Assembly (NCBI GenBank): GCA_964526785.1
Contig: CAZGMJ010000003.1
Span: 62,001 to 126,000, forward strand
DNA length: 64,000 bases
Direction of reading: 5' to 3'
Origin: CAZGMJ01 sp964526785
GTDB taxonomy: Bacteria > Planctomycetota > Phycisphaerae > Sedimentisphaerales > Anaerobacaceae
Below are positions 15,861 to 24,985 of the stretch, one piece after another. The position numbers and the translations under genes were made by a program. Under the pieces are notes generated by a model that had not been told where the DNA came from, searched no databases, and saw only the letters and a list, made by a program, of their open reading frames with translations. Position 1 is the first letter of the stretch, and every line of letters starts with the position of its first letter.

Positions 15861-18800
15861 TCATGGCTTGGCCCCCCAACAGATCAATCGACCGTCCAGG
15901 CCGGACACATAGAGGCGGTTCTTCGCTGCGATCAAACCGTCAAATACCGGAGGACTCTCAAGCTCGTACTCGGCCATCTTCCCACCATCCTGCGTCGAAA
16001 CGACCCACAGATTCCCACCGAGACGGCCCTCAAAGGCAGCCATTGGATCGTCCTCAGGCACCAGATCAGGCGGACCCGCCAGAAACAGTTTCTGCCCCGC
16101 CAGAACCATCGCTCGGGCACGAACCGGCACCTGTGTCGACCATGTGGGTGGAAGCATTCGTGAAAAGCCATCCCCCTTTTCCCGTCCGATGGCTGTCGGT
16201 CGCAGAACCATTTCGTTGGTATTCACATCGGCGAACAACTCATAGCCGTCTTTGCCCGGCCAGAAGCGAGGGCTGTGACCCTGGCGGGTTGTAAACACGT
16301 GCAGGCCGTACGTCATCTCATCGTCGAAGACCAGAATCTGTCCGACCTTCGGCGCGTTGTAGCCGAAATAGTATCCCGGCCAACGGCTGCCATATGTCCA
16401 GTAATTTCGGTCGAACCATGAGGTGTCCAGAAAACCCGCGTTGGACATCAAATGCCTGCTGACCCGCCGGTCGCCGAGCTTTGTAAGCCGCGGCGTTTCC
16501 TTCCGTGTAAGATCCGGAGCCAGCCGAACGAAATACATGTAGATGTCGGCACCGTCGCCCACCAGAAGATCGGACCTGGCTCCTTCCATATCGAACGGCC
16601 GGCCCGCCTCGTGTTGTACGTCCGGCCGCGGACTATCGAATCGCCGTTCATGCAGCACTTTGCCCGTCGCAGGATTCAGGCCATACACCCAGATTCCGCC
16701 ATCGAGAAATGACGATCGCCCTGCCGTACAATAGACAACATCGTTCTGCACCAGCACACTGCCGTGAACGGGCCAGGTGGATTCCAACTGATCGTGAACC
16801 ACGACCTGCCTTTCCTCGGGCGCCGCCCGAAAGCGCCACGCAAGCCGGCCGTCTTCTTGACGCAGGCAGTACACCCACCCGTCGGTCGAGCCGAACAGCA
16901 CCAGCCCATGATGCAGCGTGGGCGGCGAATCGATACGGCCACCGGCGGTGTAACTCCAAACGGGTTCTCCTGTGCCGGCATCGAGACATGAAATCGTGTG
17001 GGCTTCCTTCTGGGCCACGAGAATGTGTCGTCCGGCAAGGACCGGCGGCGTGATCTTCCCATTGAAATCCCGGGTCCACACAGGTTGTATCTTCACAGGC
17101 ACATCGCAGCCCGCCCGGCCGCTTCTTCGCGCGTCATGGCGGTACATCGGCCAGTCCGCCGCGACCGCTCCAGCATCGTGCTCGGCGCGCGCCCAGTCAT
17201 ACGCGACCCCGCGTTCCAACATTCGGCGTTCGGCTTTCTTCGGTACTGGTTCTGCGTCGGCCGCGGACAGGGCATTGAACCCCGTCAGTTTGACGCCCGC
17301 ATAGCAGAAACACTGATGCGGCGGCGCATACAGCAGGCCATTAGCGGGAACGACTCCATGGCCGCACGAAGCTCGCAGCCAGTCGTGCCGCATGTGGTCG
17401 TCACCCTGTAGATCAACGTACTCGACACCGCGTTTGGGCAGCAGGAGATACCGCTCGGTCGCCTTGGCCGGATAGCATCGAATATGATGGCCCGGCGTGA
17501 TAAGACACGGCGACGAGACCTTCTGCCTGACCTTGCCGGTCATCGGATCGCGCCCTTCCGTCACGACGGGCGCGGGCGTCCATAAGAACGTTCGGCCCCG
17601 CTCCTGAATATCCGTGAACCAGACCAGGCCGTTGGCTCCGAACAAGCCGAGCCGTCTGTGTATGTTGGGGCCTTTCCAGAGCGCCTCTCCCGTCTTTGCA
17701 GCAAACGCCCGCACACCACCCGGGGCCGTCACGAAGACAGCTCCGCCGTAGACCATGAGCAATCCACTGCCCTGATTTGTCGCACACGCGGCCTGCCAGA
17801 GCCTGTCTCCATCATCGGCGTTCAGACATATCACCTGTCCTCCATCGTGATAGTAAACCCGGCTATTCGCCAGGGCTAGCGACTCACGTACAAACTGTCT
17901 TGATTCTTTCGTCCAGAGCTTTCTGCCGTCCTTCGCGCTTAGCGCCACGACCGATCCCTGAGTATTGTGCTTTCCGCCTCGCGAACCGGCGCAGTGTGCA
18001 ACTACTCTGTCACCCGCACAGACGATCTCATCCGCCCCCTCGGTGTTCTCCAGCGTGTCCAAGACGTCTCCCGTAGCCGTATCCAGCACATGTACGGGAT
18101 CGCGTCCCCGCGGGGCCAGGTAGAGCTTCTCTGCGGTAGCCACCAACGACTTCTGCGGCGGTCGTCTTCCGCCAAGCAGCTTTTTCCACAACAGTTTGCC
18201 GTTGAATGCGTCGCGCGCCACTATCGTCCAGTACTGAGGCAGCCCAGGTTGGCCTGTCAGGCCCTCATCAATTACGCTGAACAGTCGTCCACCTGCAGAC
18301 AGAACCAGGTCCACGCTGGAAGAAATCCCGTCGTGGCTTCTGCACCACAGCGGATCGCTCTTCCACTGCAACCGACGGGGCGGCCCCACACCGGTATCCC
18401 GAGCGACCCCGTTATTGTCGGAACCGTGCAGGAAGTGCGTCCAGTCGTCGATCGTTTCAGGTCTTTTCTTGATCTTTCTGACCCATCGGCCGGCCTGCTT
18501 GAAACACGCCACACCATCGGGACACAGCACCCGCATCACTTCATCCATAGGCACCGACGCAGGTGACTGACACACGATTAAATTCACCAGGTTGCTTGCA
18601 TACGGCAAGTTTTTGCCATCCCAGCGAGTGACTGATATCGGCCCGTACAGGTTCTTTGAGTGGATGTGTCGTCGAGCGGCATCGATTCGTTCCTCGCTGG
18701 TTTCGAGACCTTGAACGAGATATCGCGAATCGGCGCGCAGAGCCGCGGTCAGTTCACCTCCACCGCAACCAACATGAACAACCAGGCCGCCTTCGATATC

Positions 18801-18929
18801 GGCGGCCTTCAATATCGCGGCCGCTTCGGTCTGGCAGGACTCTTCATCCGTCGCGGCGAGGCAGGCTATCCACAACGGCCACAGAACGAGGATCAAGACG
18901 ATGGCGCACAACCGTGGATTCGACTTCAT
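15861..18929 (-). CDS. Exported methyltransferase-like / PQQ beta-propeller fusion protein
   Basis: 1022 residues, start ATG 18929 with AGGAGA nine bases upstream. A signal segment (VLILVLWPLWIACLAATDEE) precedes a class I methyltransferase-like fold at about 45-150: VVHVGCGGGELTAAL for motif I (the usual Asp is His), GLETSEERIDAARRHI, and a later LPYASNLVNLIVC. Residues about 165-1020 form PQQ-type propeller blades with repeated AxDGxxLW and GAVFVTAPGG-type strands, and a Cys-rich stretch SCGHGVVPANGLLYAPPHQC near 545-565. S-adenosylmethionine is not expected outside the cytoplasm, so the first domain may be a pseudo-enzyme. The Gfo/Idh/MocA gene follows immediately. This two-part architecture is seen in planctomycetes but its role is unknown. 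Confidence 0.82.
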   Translation of the reverse strand: MKSNPRLCAIVLILVLWPLWIACLAATDEESCQTEAAAILKAADIEGGLVVHVGCGGGELTAALRADSRYLVQGLETSEERIDAARRHIHSKNLYGPISVTRWDGKNLPYASNLVNLIVCQSPASVPMDEVMRVLCPDGVACFKQAGRWVRKIKKRPETIDDWTHFLHGSDNNGVARDTGVGPPRRLQWKSDPLWCRSHDGISSSVDLVLSAGGRLFSVIDEGLTGQPGLPQYWTIVARDAFNGKLLWKKLLGGRRPPQKSLVATAEKLYLAPRGRDPVHVLDTATGDVLDTLENTEGADEIVCAGDRVVAHCAGSRGGKHNTQGSVVALSAKDGRKLWTKESRQFVRESLALANSRVYYHDGGQVICLNADDGDRLWQAACATNQGSGLLMVYGGAVFVTAPGGVRAFAAKTGEALWKGPNIHRRLGLFGANGLVWFTDIQERGRTFLWTPAPVVTEGRDPMTGKVRQKVSSPCLITPGHHIRCYPAKATERYLLLPKRGVEYVDLQGDDHMRHDWLRASCGHGVVPANGLLYAPPHQCFCYAGVKLTGFNALSAADAEPVPKKAERRMLERGVAYDWARAEHDAGAVAADWPMYRHDARRSGRAGCDVPVKIQPVWTRDFNGKITPPVLAGRHILVAQKEAHTISCLDAGTGEPVWSYTAGGRIDSPPTLHHGLVLFGSTDGWVYCLRQEDGRLAWRFRAAPEERQVVVHDQLESTWPVHGSVLVQNDVVYCTAGRSSFLDGGIWVYGLNPATGKVLHERRFDSPRPDVQHEAGRPFDMEGARSDLLVGDGADIYMYFVRLAPDLTRKETPRLTKLGDRRVSRHLMSNAGFLDTSWFDRNYWTYGSRWPGYYFGYNAPKVGQILVFDDEMTYGLHVFTTRQGHSPRFWPGKDGYELFADVNTNEMVLRPTAIGREKGDGFSRMLPPTWSTQVPVRARAMVLAGQKLFLAGPPDLVPEDDPMAAFEGRLGGNLWVVSTQDGGKMAEYELESPPVFDGLIAAKNRLYVSGLDGRLICWGAKP

Positions 18930-19318
18930 CAATGTGTCTCCTGTAGCAAACAGTCATTGGTAAATCAAACAGCTATTCTACCCGTCATCCCGCTCATTCG
19001 CAAATGTCTTGGCGGCGATCCCCAGCGCGGCGATTGCGAGTACCTTCCCTGCAGCAGCATACGCAGGATCCGACGCAAGCCAAAGCTCTTTGACATTGCT
19101 CCGATACCGCCCCGATAAGGGGCTGCAAGCCTTCGCTGGCATCGCCGCGGTGCCCATGATGAACGGTGCCCTTTTCTCGAATGAGTCGCCGCTGTCGCGC
19201 CTGCTGATTATTAACACAAGTATGTTTTCATTCTAATCATTCGCTAATCCGGAGCATGTACTCTGCCGCACAGAATGCTGACTATGGCATCGACAAACCA
19301 ATCCTTTGGAAAGGGTAC
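18930..19318. other. Divergent intergenic region
   Basis: About 390 bases between the minus-strand fusion gene and the plus-strand helical protein. It should contain promoters in both directions. An AT-rich segment near 19205-19245 is the best place for the plus-strand promoter, but no convincing -35/-10 pair was found. Confidence 0.45.
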
Positions 19319-19786
19319 ATGCCCATGAGAACAGCCGGCGAAAGCATACTGTCTCGCTCCGAGCAATCCCTTATCGATGCAGGCCATCGAGCAGCCTCTG
19401 ACGAGCGAATACTCCTGGCGAACATGGAGGCTGTCCTGCAGAACGAAAGACAAATCGCCCGCCAGATCAATGTTATGCTTGCGACACAATCGAGAGAAGA
19501 CCCGGCGAGAATCGATATGATGGAAGCCAAGCTCCGTCTTCACCGGGCCCTTCAGGCGCAGGAAGACTCGCGTGCCGCTTTCCAGAAGAGCATGGAGAAT
19601 CTCTCAACCGCACTGGAGTTGATCGGTTATCAGATGCAGTCGCGTGCCCTGTCACGGCTTCGGTTGAGCGAAGGATACGCACATACAGGTTTTGCCAACC
19701 CGGGTTATTCCATTGAGATGACAGCGCCCGCGGAAAACTGCCGGGCGCGCTCGACGGAGCACTGCGAGGCTTTGGCCCTGGATTGA
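19319..19786 (+). CDS. Helical protein of unknown function
   Basis: 155 residues from ATG 19319 with GGAAAGGG five bases upstream. Residues about 15-115 are predicted helical with Glu, Gln, Arg and Leu-rich heptad-like spacing (LLANMEAVLQNERQIARQIN; LRLHRALQAQEDSRAAFQKS), suggesting a coiled-coil. No signal peptide, membrane segment or metal motif. It precedes the C2H2 zinc-finger gene by 100 bases. No family recognised. Confidence 0.5.
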   Translation: MPMRTAGESILSRSEQSLIDAGHRAASDERILLANMEAVLQNERQIARQINVMLATQSREDPARIDMMEAKLRLHRALQAQEDSRAAFQKSMENLSTALELIGYQMQSRALSRLRLSEGYAHTGFANPGYSIEMTAPAENCRARSTEHCEALALD

Positions 19787-19872
19787 AGGACTCTGCTGAT
19801 ACGGACGATGGATTCATGGGGACAGTTGCAAGTAGTTAACCAGTCTGAACTGTAATAGGCCGGTTTACGGAA

Positions 19873-19889
19873 AGGAGGAGTTGATTGTG
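19873..19889 (+). promoter_or_regulatory. Ribosome-binding site fixing the GTG start of the zinc-finger protein
   Basis: AGGAGG at 19873-19878 is eight bases before GTG 19887. TTG 19881 is only two bases away and is too close to serve as the start. Confidence 0.6.
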
Positions 19890-20177
19890 AGTTTATACGC
19901 TACATCGTACAATTGTCACAGGCGGCTGTACGACACATCAGAAGAGGACCGCATACGCCTCGATCTGCTTGACAACCGTGTGCTGACACTTCTTTCGAAT
20001 CTCGTCAACAACCGCCGACCGCTGCCCATATGTCGCGGACGGCTCTGGCGATGCTACTGTTGTTCGTTCGAAACTGCTGATTTCGAACTAATGGTGCATC
20101 ACGTTATGAACGTCCACGGCCCCGTGCCGTTCAACGAGGAAGACGAAATCGAACTGTGCGAACTGCGCTCATCATAG
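19887..20177 (+). CDS. Small protein with a classical-spacing C2H2 zinc finger
   Basis: 96 residues, GTG start. After a helical region comes CYCCSFETADFELMVHHVMN, then VHG. Cys56-x2-Cys59-x12-His72-x4-His77 fits the eukaryotic-type finger C-x2-4-C-x12-H-x3-5-H, whereas the bacterial Ros/MucR type has nine residues between Cys and His. The finger is flanked by an acidic C-terminus (NEEDEIELCELR). It may bind nucleic acid or a protein. It is small and alone, with no other regulator nearby. Zinc binding is plausible but unproven. Confidence 0.6.
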   Translation: MSLYATSYNCHRRLYDTSEEDRIRLDLLDNRVLTLLSNLVNNRRPLPICRGRLWRCYCCSFETADFELMVHHVMNVHGPVPFNEEDEIELCELRSS

Positions 20178-20278
20178 CTTGGAGCCCGCTGATGATACCA
20201 ACGAAATCGTACCGAAGTCAGCGCAGCGAACCTGCACTTTCAAACGGGCGAAAGGGTGACAATTCGCCTGTCGCATAA

Positions 20279-21613
20279 TCAGGGTCGTACGGCTGTGCCG
20301 TCCGGCCGGCGGACCGGACTCCAGTAGCCCGGATGCTCGGGAAGCGGGAATTTGGCGGCCAGCTTTTCATCGATGTCAACGCCGAAACCCGGCGCTTCGT
20401 TCACGTACATGTATCCGTTCTCGACCCACGGGCAGCCGGAGAAGACCTCCCTGGTCTTGTCGCTGAAGTGTACGCTCTCCTGTATGCCAAAATTCCAGAT
20501 CGCCAGATCCAGATGTGCGTTAGCTGCATGGCCCACCGGCGAAACATCTCCGGGTCCGTGCCAGGCACTGCGAACGTTGAACCATTCCCCCAGCGATGCA
20601 ATCTTCCGGGCAACGCTCAAACCGCCGACCTGGGAAATATGCACGCGGATGAAATCGATCAGCCGTTCACTCATCAAACCGACCCACTCATGCGGATTGT
20701 TGAACAGTTCGCCCATCGCAATCGGCGTACTGGTCTGTTGGCGAAGCATTTTGAAATAGCCGTTGTCTTCGGGCGAGAACGGGTCCTCGATGAAGAACGG
20801 CCGATATTTCTCGAGTTCCTTGACCAGATGGAGAGCATCGATTGGAGGAATGCGCTCGTGGATATCGTGCAGCAGTTCGACGTCCTCTCCACATGTGCTG
20901 CGAACATGGTCGAACATCTCGATAGTCCCTCTCACATAGGGCGTGATTTCCATCACCGAATCCGACGAGGCCCCGAAGTCCGCTTCCTTGAAATGCACGT
21001 TTTTCGTAAGATGGGGCGAGCCGTAGCCACCGCGCTGAATGCGAATATGTCGGAAACCCCGCTTCATTGCGCTGCGCACGCTCGCCTCGATCTGCTTGAG
21101 GCTGTGTCCGCCGCAGTGGGTGTAGCAATCCACCGCAAACCGGCACTTGCCGCCGAACAACTGATAGACGGGCATATTCGCACGTTTTCCCTTGATGTCC
21201 CAGAGGGCCTGGTCCAGACCGCTCAGCGCGTTGTTCAGCACCGGTCCGTTTCGCCAGTATGAACTCGTGTAGGCATTCTGCCACATATCTTCGATATTCT
21301 CTGCACTGCGCCCTTTTGCAAACGGCGCAAGGTACTTGTCGACCGCTACCTGCACCGCCAGCGGCCGCTGGTTGAAAGTCGCACAGCCCAGTCCATACAG
21401 ACCGGGCTCGCTCGTCTCGACCTTCACAACACAGAGCCGGATACCTTGCGGCGCGGTGAGCAGCGCTTTGACATTGGTGATCTTCAGTTCGGGCAATCCT
21501 CTCGTCGCATCGGCGTACGCCTGTCCCGTGGAGTTGTCACGCGAACCAAGCATTCCCAGCATACCTGCAGCCGCACCGAATCCAAGGTGCCCCATGAAAT
21601 CACGTCTCTTCAT
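20279..21613 (-). CDS. Exported mannonate dehydratase-like enzyme of the enolase superfamily (ManD/MR-MLE)
   Basis: 444 residues with an exported, Tat-like start (MKRRDFMGHLGFGAAAGMLG). The enolase-superfamily N-domain (VKALLTAPQGIRLCVVKVET) is followed by the ManD hallmarks YTSSYWRNGPVLNNALSGLD and KANMPVYQLFGGKCR (here KRANMPVYQ), and the C-barrel with LLHDIHERIPP, FFIEDPFSPED and IAMGELFNNPHEW. Family members dehydrate D-mannonate or related sugar acids with Mg2+ as cofactor. Export is unusual for this family but common among planctomycete sugar enzymes. The gene overlaps the BASS transporter by 14 bases and probably shares its transcript. Substrate is inferred. Confidence 0.8.
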   Translation of the reverse strand: MKRRDFMGHLGFGAAAGMLGMLGSRDNSTGQAYADATRGLPELKITNVKALLTAPQGIRLCVVKVETSEPGLYGLGCATFNQRPLAVQVAVDKYLAPFAKGRSAENIEDMWQNAYTSSYWRNGPVLNNALSGLDQALWDIKGKRANMPVYQLFGGKCRFAVDCYTHCGGHSLKQIEASVRSAMKRGFRHIRIQRGGYGSPHLTKNVHFKEADFGASSDSVMEITPYVRGTIEMFDHVRSTCGEDVELLHDIHERIPPIDALHLVKELEKYRPFFIEDPFSPEDNGYFKMLRQQTSTPIAMGELFNNPHEWVGLMSERLIDFIRVHISQVGGLSVARKIASLGEWFNVRSAWHGPGDVSPVGHAANAHLDLAIWNFGIQESVHFSDKTREVFSGCPWVENGYMYVNEAPGFGVDIDEKLAAKFPLPEHPGYWSPVRRPDGTAVRP

Positions 21614-22955
21614 TATCCGTCTCCTTATGATTGTTGTCCGCTGCCGTACCCTGTCGCCCGCGCTGCGGCCCGGCGGGCTTTCGATGCCACCAACTGGCCA
21701 GCACCGAACCCGAGACGTTCATCCAGGGCCCGAATATGGCCGGGGCCAGAGCGGCCGGTGCACTATTGAGAACCTGCATAGCCAGACCGGAGGCCATGCC
21801 GCCGTTCTGCATCCCCACCTCAAACGCAACGGTCCGGCATGAACTCTCGTCCAGGCGCGCCGCACGAGCGAACCAATAGCCTAGCACATATCCAACGAAA
21901 TTATGGATAATTGCAGCCAGGATCAGTAAGCCGCCTACCCGCACGAGATCGTCCCGCGAACGCGCTGTGATTATCGCGATGATATAGCAGATGGCGCCCA
22001 TCGAGATGACAGGCAGGGTCCTGTCCATCCAATTAGCCGGACCGCGCAGCCACACGCGTATAACCAATTGGGCCAGAGCCACGACGCCGATCAGCAACAA
22101 GCCGACGATAAGACCGTCCTTTGCCAGCGATGCTTCGCCCAAGCGCACGATACTCGCCGGAGCAAACAGAATCAAAGCAATTGCCCCAGTCACGCACGCC
22201 AGGCCAATGGGAGCCAGCACCGAGACCTTTTCAAAGGCTTTGCGTCTGCTGTAGAGCACACGATTGGCGATCAGGCCGGCGGCGATGGGCACGATGATCA
22301 TATTAATTATCGTGAACATCATGTTCAGGAAGTTGACCTCGATGTACTGTCCGGCAAGTTTTTCCATCAATAACGGCGTCATCAACGGAGAGATCAGCGT
22401 CGAGCAGGATGTCATTGTCACCGAAAGTGCGACGTTGCCGCGGGCGAGATATGTCATCAGGTTCGATGCCACGCCGCCCGGGCACGACCCAATCAGCACT
22501 ACTCCTGCAGCTATCTCGGCGCTGAAGCCGAACGTCTTGGCCAGCGCGAGTCCCGCCAGCGGCATGATTGAGAATTGCAGGATGAAGCCCACGAGTACGG
22601 GCCACGGCATTCGAAAAACACGTGCGAAATCGGCGACGCTGAGCGTCGTTCCCATCCCAAACATGATAATCTGGATCAAGGGGATGATCAGTATCTTCAG
22701 GTCGACGCCGGCCCAGGTCATAAAGACGCCCGGGTAGAACATCGAGGCGGCGACAAAGGCAAAGACCCAGACCGTAAACGCGAAGCTTCGCAGCGTTGAC
22801 CGGCTCATGAGGTATAACGCCAGGGACGCAAACAGGACGATGACAGCCGGACCGAGCAAGGCCCCGCGTCCCGTACCCCATGCAACAATCGTTGCAGCCA
22901 GGGCCGCCAGGAAGACATATCCGGCGTATGAAAGAATAGCGTTCGCTGTTTTCAT
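21600..22955 (-). CDS. BASS-family (bile acid:Na+ symporter-like) transporter
   Basis: 451 residues with about ten hydrophobic segments. Family marks: FGMGTTLSVADFARVFR and VLIGSCPGGVASNLMTYLAR (the broken-helix region with SCPGG that contributes the Na+ and substrate site), then SCSTLISPLMTPLL. It has two extra N-terminal membrane segments relative to the shortest members. BASS proteins import organic anions by Na+ coupling; pairing with a sugar-acid dehydratase suggests an acidic sugar derivative, which is inference. The C-terminal tail is charged. Confidence 0.85.
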   Translation of the reverse strand: MKTANAILSYAGYVFLAALAATIVAWGTGRGALLGPAVIVLFASLALYLMSRSTLRSFAFTVWVFAFVAASMFYPGVFMTWAGVDLKILIIPLIQIIMFGMGTTLSVADFARVFRMPWPVLVGFILQFSIMPLAGLALAKTFGFSAEIAAGVVLIGSCPGGVASNLMTYLARGNVALSVTMTSCSTLISPLMTPLLMEKLAGQYIEVNFLNMMFTIINMIIVPIAAGLIANRVLYSRRKAFEKVSVLAPIGLACVTGAIALILFAPASIVRLGEASLAKDGLIVGLLLIGVVALAQLVIRVWLRGPANWMDRTLPVISMGAICYIIAIITARSRDDLVRVGGLLILAAIIHNFVGYVLGYWFARAARLDESSCRTVAFEVGMQNGGMASGLAMQVLNSAPAALAPAIFGPWMNVSGSVLASWWHRKPAGPQRGRQGTAADNNHKETDNEET

Positions 22956-23100
22956 GCGCTGTCCCTATCGAGAATCTCGCCGGCTTGTATGAACACCCCG
23001 GCCAGTCATCCATGATTCAACCTGTCGAACGTATACCAGCATAACATACGACCGGGATTTGGCAACACCTGCCCGTATCGACTTACTTCACCACGTACCG

Positions 23101-23162
23101 AGCGAAAAATACGTGCTCGCCACAATTGACTAGTTGGGCACGTTTTGATACACAAGTGTCGC
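23101..23162. repeat. Long imperfect inverted repeat over the promoter region
   Basis: Outer arms AGCGA (23101) and TCGCT (ending 23162), inner arms ACGTGC (23111-23116) and GCACGT (23138-23143), and a CAA/TTG pair nearer the centre. The segment could fold as a cruciform or bind a dimeric regulator. Confidence 0.4.
23126..23154 (+). promoter_or_regulatory. Possible sigma70-like promoter for the exopolysaccharide cluster
   Basis: TTGACT (23126-23131), a 17-base spacer and TACACA (23149-23154). The -35 is good, the -10 weak. It sits inside the inverted repeat, about 280 bases before the first gene. Confidence 0.4.
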
Positions 23163-23435
23163 TTCGGCTGAAGAGCTGTGATAACACGGAGGCTTCAACT
23201 CAGAGAGATGGTTATTATGTAAATGCGTGAGGGCCCGAGGCTGGACAATGGCGACGGCAGGAGAAACCGCAGCGAAGGGACCAACCGTTCTAGTAAGTGA
23301 ATAAGCGACAGTTCCGATCAGGAGGGATCTGTTCCAGGGAAGCAGGCGATTGCGCTATCGCGGAATGGCGTGTTGTGTGGAGAATGCGCGCCTCAGATGG
23401 ATGGTGACGCAAGGCAACAGTAAGGCAGGGACGAC

Positions 23436-24521
23436 GTGAAGAGATATACGAGAGCAGGCAATGTGATGCAGGCGGCGGTGGTCGCCCTGGTGGTGATCGC
23501 GACGACGAGCCGGATTGATGCGGTACCGGTAGTGCAGACGGTCGAGACAATAGCCGACCGACTGGTTGCGAACCAAATTGTATCGGGACCTGCGAGCGGC
23601 ACATGGCCGGGCGAGACAGACTATACCGGCTCGATTGGTGCGGGTCTGATCAGCGCCTTCGAAGCAACCGGCGGCAGCACATACAGAGAGGCCGCCATGC
23701 GGGCAGGCCATTACGTTCTTAACGACCATGCGGAGAATCCTTATGGAGACGAAGCGTACCTGCTGGCCCGACTGGAAGAGACGACGGGCGATTCGGCATA
23801 CGGGGACGCCCTGCGGATGTTTTACGACGGGCTGGAAACTCCGGCCTACATCGAGGACTACATCAACACGGATCCGTCGAATGCAGTCTTTTACATTGCC
23901 ATGCACAATGTCGCGGCACACATGGCGCAGGTGGTGGATGCGCCGATTTGGCGCAACGGCTTGATTGAATATCTCAGTCGAATAAGCGACGCCGACGCGT
24001 ATTATCCGGTGATGGGTCTGGGCGTGGCTACCTGGTCGCTGGCGGGGACGGGACCTTTGGACGACACACCAGTCGATCCGGAAGCGAACCCTCAAAGCAT
24101 CTGGGCGGACGTCACGCTTAGTGATCTGCCTGCAATACTGGCGAGTCATCAGGTAGTGTCGGGACCAGAGGCAGGTGGTTTCTACTACAGGTTTGATCAT
24201 TCGTCCGGAGGCGGTGATGACGAGATCAGCGGGTACACGGAAGACGCCGTATTCGGCTTACTCGGTCTGGCCGTCGCCAACGATGGCGGCAGATACAACC
24301 TGCAAATAGAGGATGCCGCGACAAGGCTGACCTCTTCGGTAGGTAGTGGTGGAATTGTTCGCGAGCATATGGATATAGGCGGGCCGGCCTACTACACATA
24401 CGCCGGCGAAGTCCTCCAGGCCATTCCCGAACCGGGCTCTCTGCTCCTGCTTGCGGCCGGGAGCATGCTGACAGGACGATGGAGACGCAAAGGAAGGAAA
24501 GCAGGACGCCGGCAGGCGTAG
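23436..24521 (+). CDS. PEP-CTERM sorted extracellular protein, alpha/alpha toroid-like
   Basis: 361 residues, GTG start. It has a signal peptide (VMQAAVVALVVIATTSRIDA) and ends with a canonical sorting signal: IPEPGSLLLLAAGSMLTGRW, then a basic tail. Proteins with this signal are cut by an exosortase near the Pro-Glu-Pro. The body has repeating helices with Gly/Tyr-rich turns (LVANQIVSGPASGTWPGETD, again at ASHQVVSGPEAGGFYYRFD), resembling the barrel of terpenoid-cyclase or glycosidase-type toroids. No catalytic residue is assigned. It opens the exopolysaccharide locus, as PEP-CTERM proteins often accompany such loci, yet no exosortase is in view. Function unknown. Confidence 0.8.
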   Translation: MKRYTRAGNVMQAAVVALVVIATTSRIDAVPVVQTVETIADRLVANQIVSGPASGTWPGETDYTGSIGAGLISAFEATGGSTYREAAMRAGHYVLNDHAENPYGDEAYLLARLEETTGDSAYGDALRMFYDGLETPAYIEDYINTDPSNAVFYIAMHNVAAHMAQVVDAPIWRNGLIEYLSRISDADAYYPVMGLGVATWSLAGTGPLDDTPVDPEANPQSIWADVTLSDLPAILASHQVVSGPEAGGFYYRFDHSSGGGDDEISGYTEDAVFGLLGLAVANDGGRYNLQIEDAATRLTSSVGSGGIVREHMDIGGPAYYTYAGEVLQAIPEPGSLLLLAAGSMLTGRWRRKGRKAGRRQA

Positions 24522-24604
24522 AAAAGGAATCACGACAGCACATGAGACCTGCAGGAAGACAATCCGGAGCATTTTGCGGTCGAGTTGCAAGGCGAAAACG
24601 ACGC

Positions 24605-24916
24605 ATGCCAAGGACGCGGATATCGTTATGCATAGCGGTGTCTGCAGCCGGCCTGGTCCTCGCTTCGCCAGCACACGGAGGCGCTATGAAGGACAGTCCG
24701 TACCGATCTGAAGCTTTGGATCGGCCGGGAGCGGTGGGCATATTCGATCCATTCGCGCTGCGAAGGATCCGCGTACCGGTGCGTGGATACGCCCGCATAC
24801 GGGAGCGGTTGCAGCGAAGAGCCTTGTCGAAGCACGGGAGCAGGCCCGCAATACGGATTCCATATCGGCCGCGTCTGCGAAGTCCATACAAGCCGAAGTT
24901 AAGGAGGCATAGATGA
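24605..24916 (+). CDS. Small secreted basic protein
   Basis: 103 residues from ATG 24605. It has a short positively charged start and a signal-like core (ISLCIAVSAAGLVLASPAHG) followed by a very Arg/Pro-rich mature part (IRIPYRPRLRSPYKPKLRRH). The frame is longer upstream but the signal peptide makes this start preferable. There is no good ribosome site. It could be an envelope polyanion-binding factor. Real-gene status is uncertain. Confidence 0.4.
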   Translation: MPRTRISLCIAVSAAGLVLASPAHGGAMKDSPYRSEALDRPGAVGIFDPFALRRIRVPVRGYARIRERLQRRALSKHGSRPAIRIPYRPRLRSPYKPKLRRHR

Positions 24917-24985
24917 TCTTCGGGTGCGCGCCGGAGATCTTCGCGTGGCATTATCGGCGGCGTAGAAGTTAAAGAGGATAACACG

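Larger units (their letters stand above)
22956..23435. other. Divergent intergenic region upstream of the exopolysaccharide cluster
   Basis: About 480 bases. It carries a long imperfect inverted repeat at 23101-23162 containing a promoter-like pair (both listed separately). Downstream of it no coding frame is evident up to 23436. Confidence 0.5.

Noticed and set aside
18978..19217. 79-residue minus-strand open frame in the divergent region
   Set aside because: No convincing start signal and no conserved feature; may be chance.
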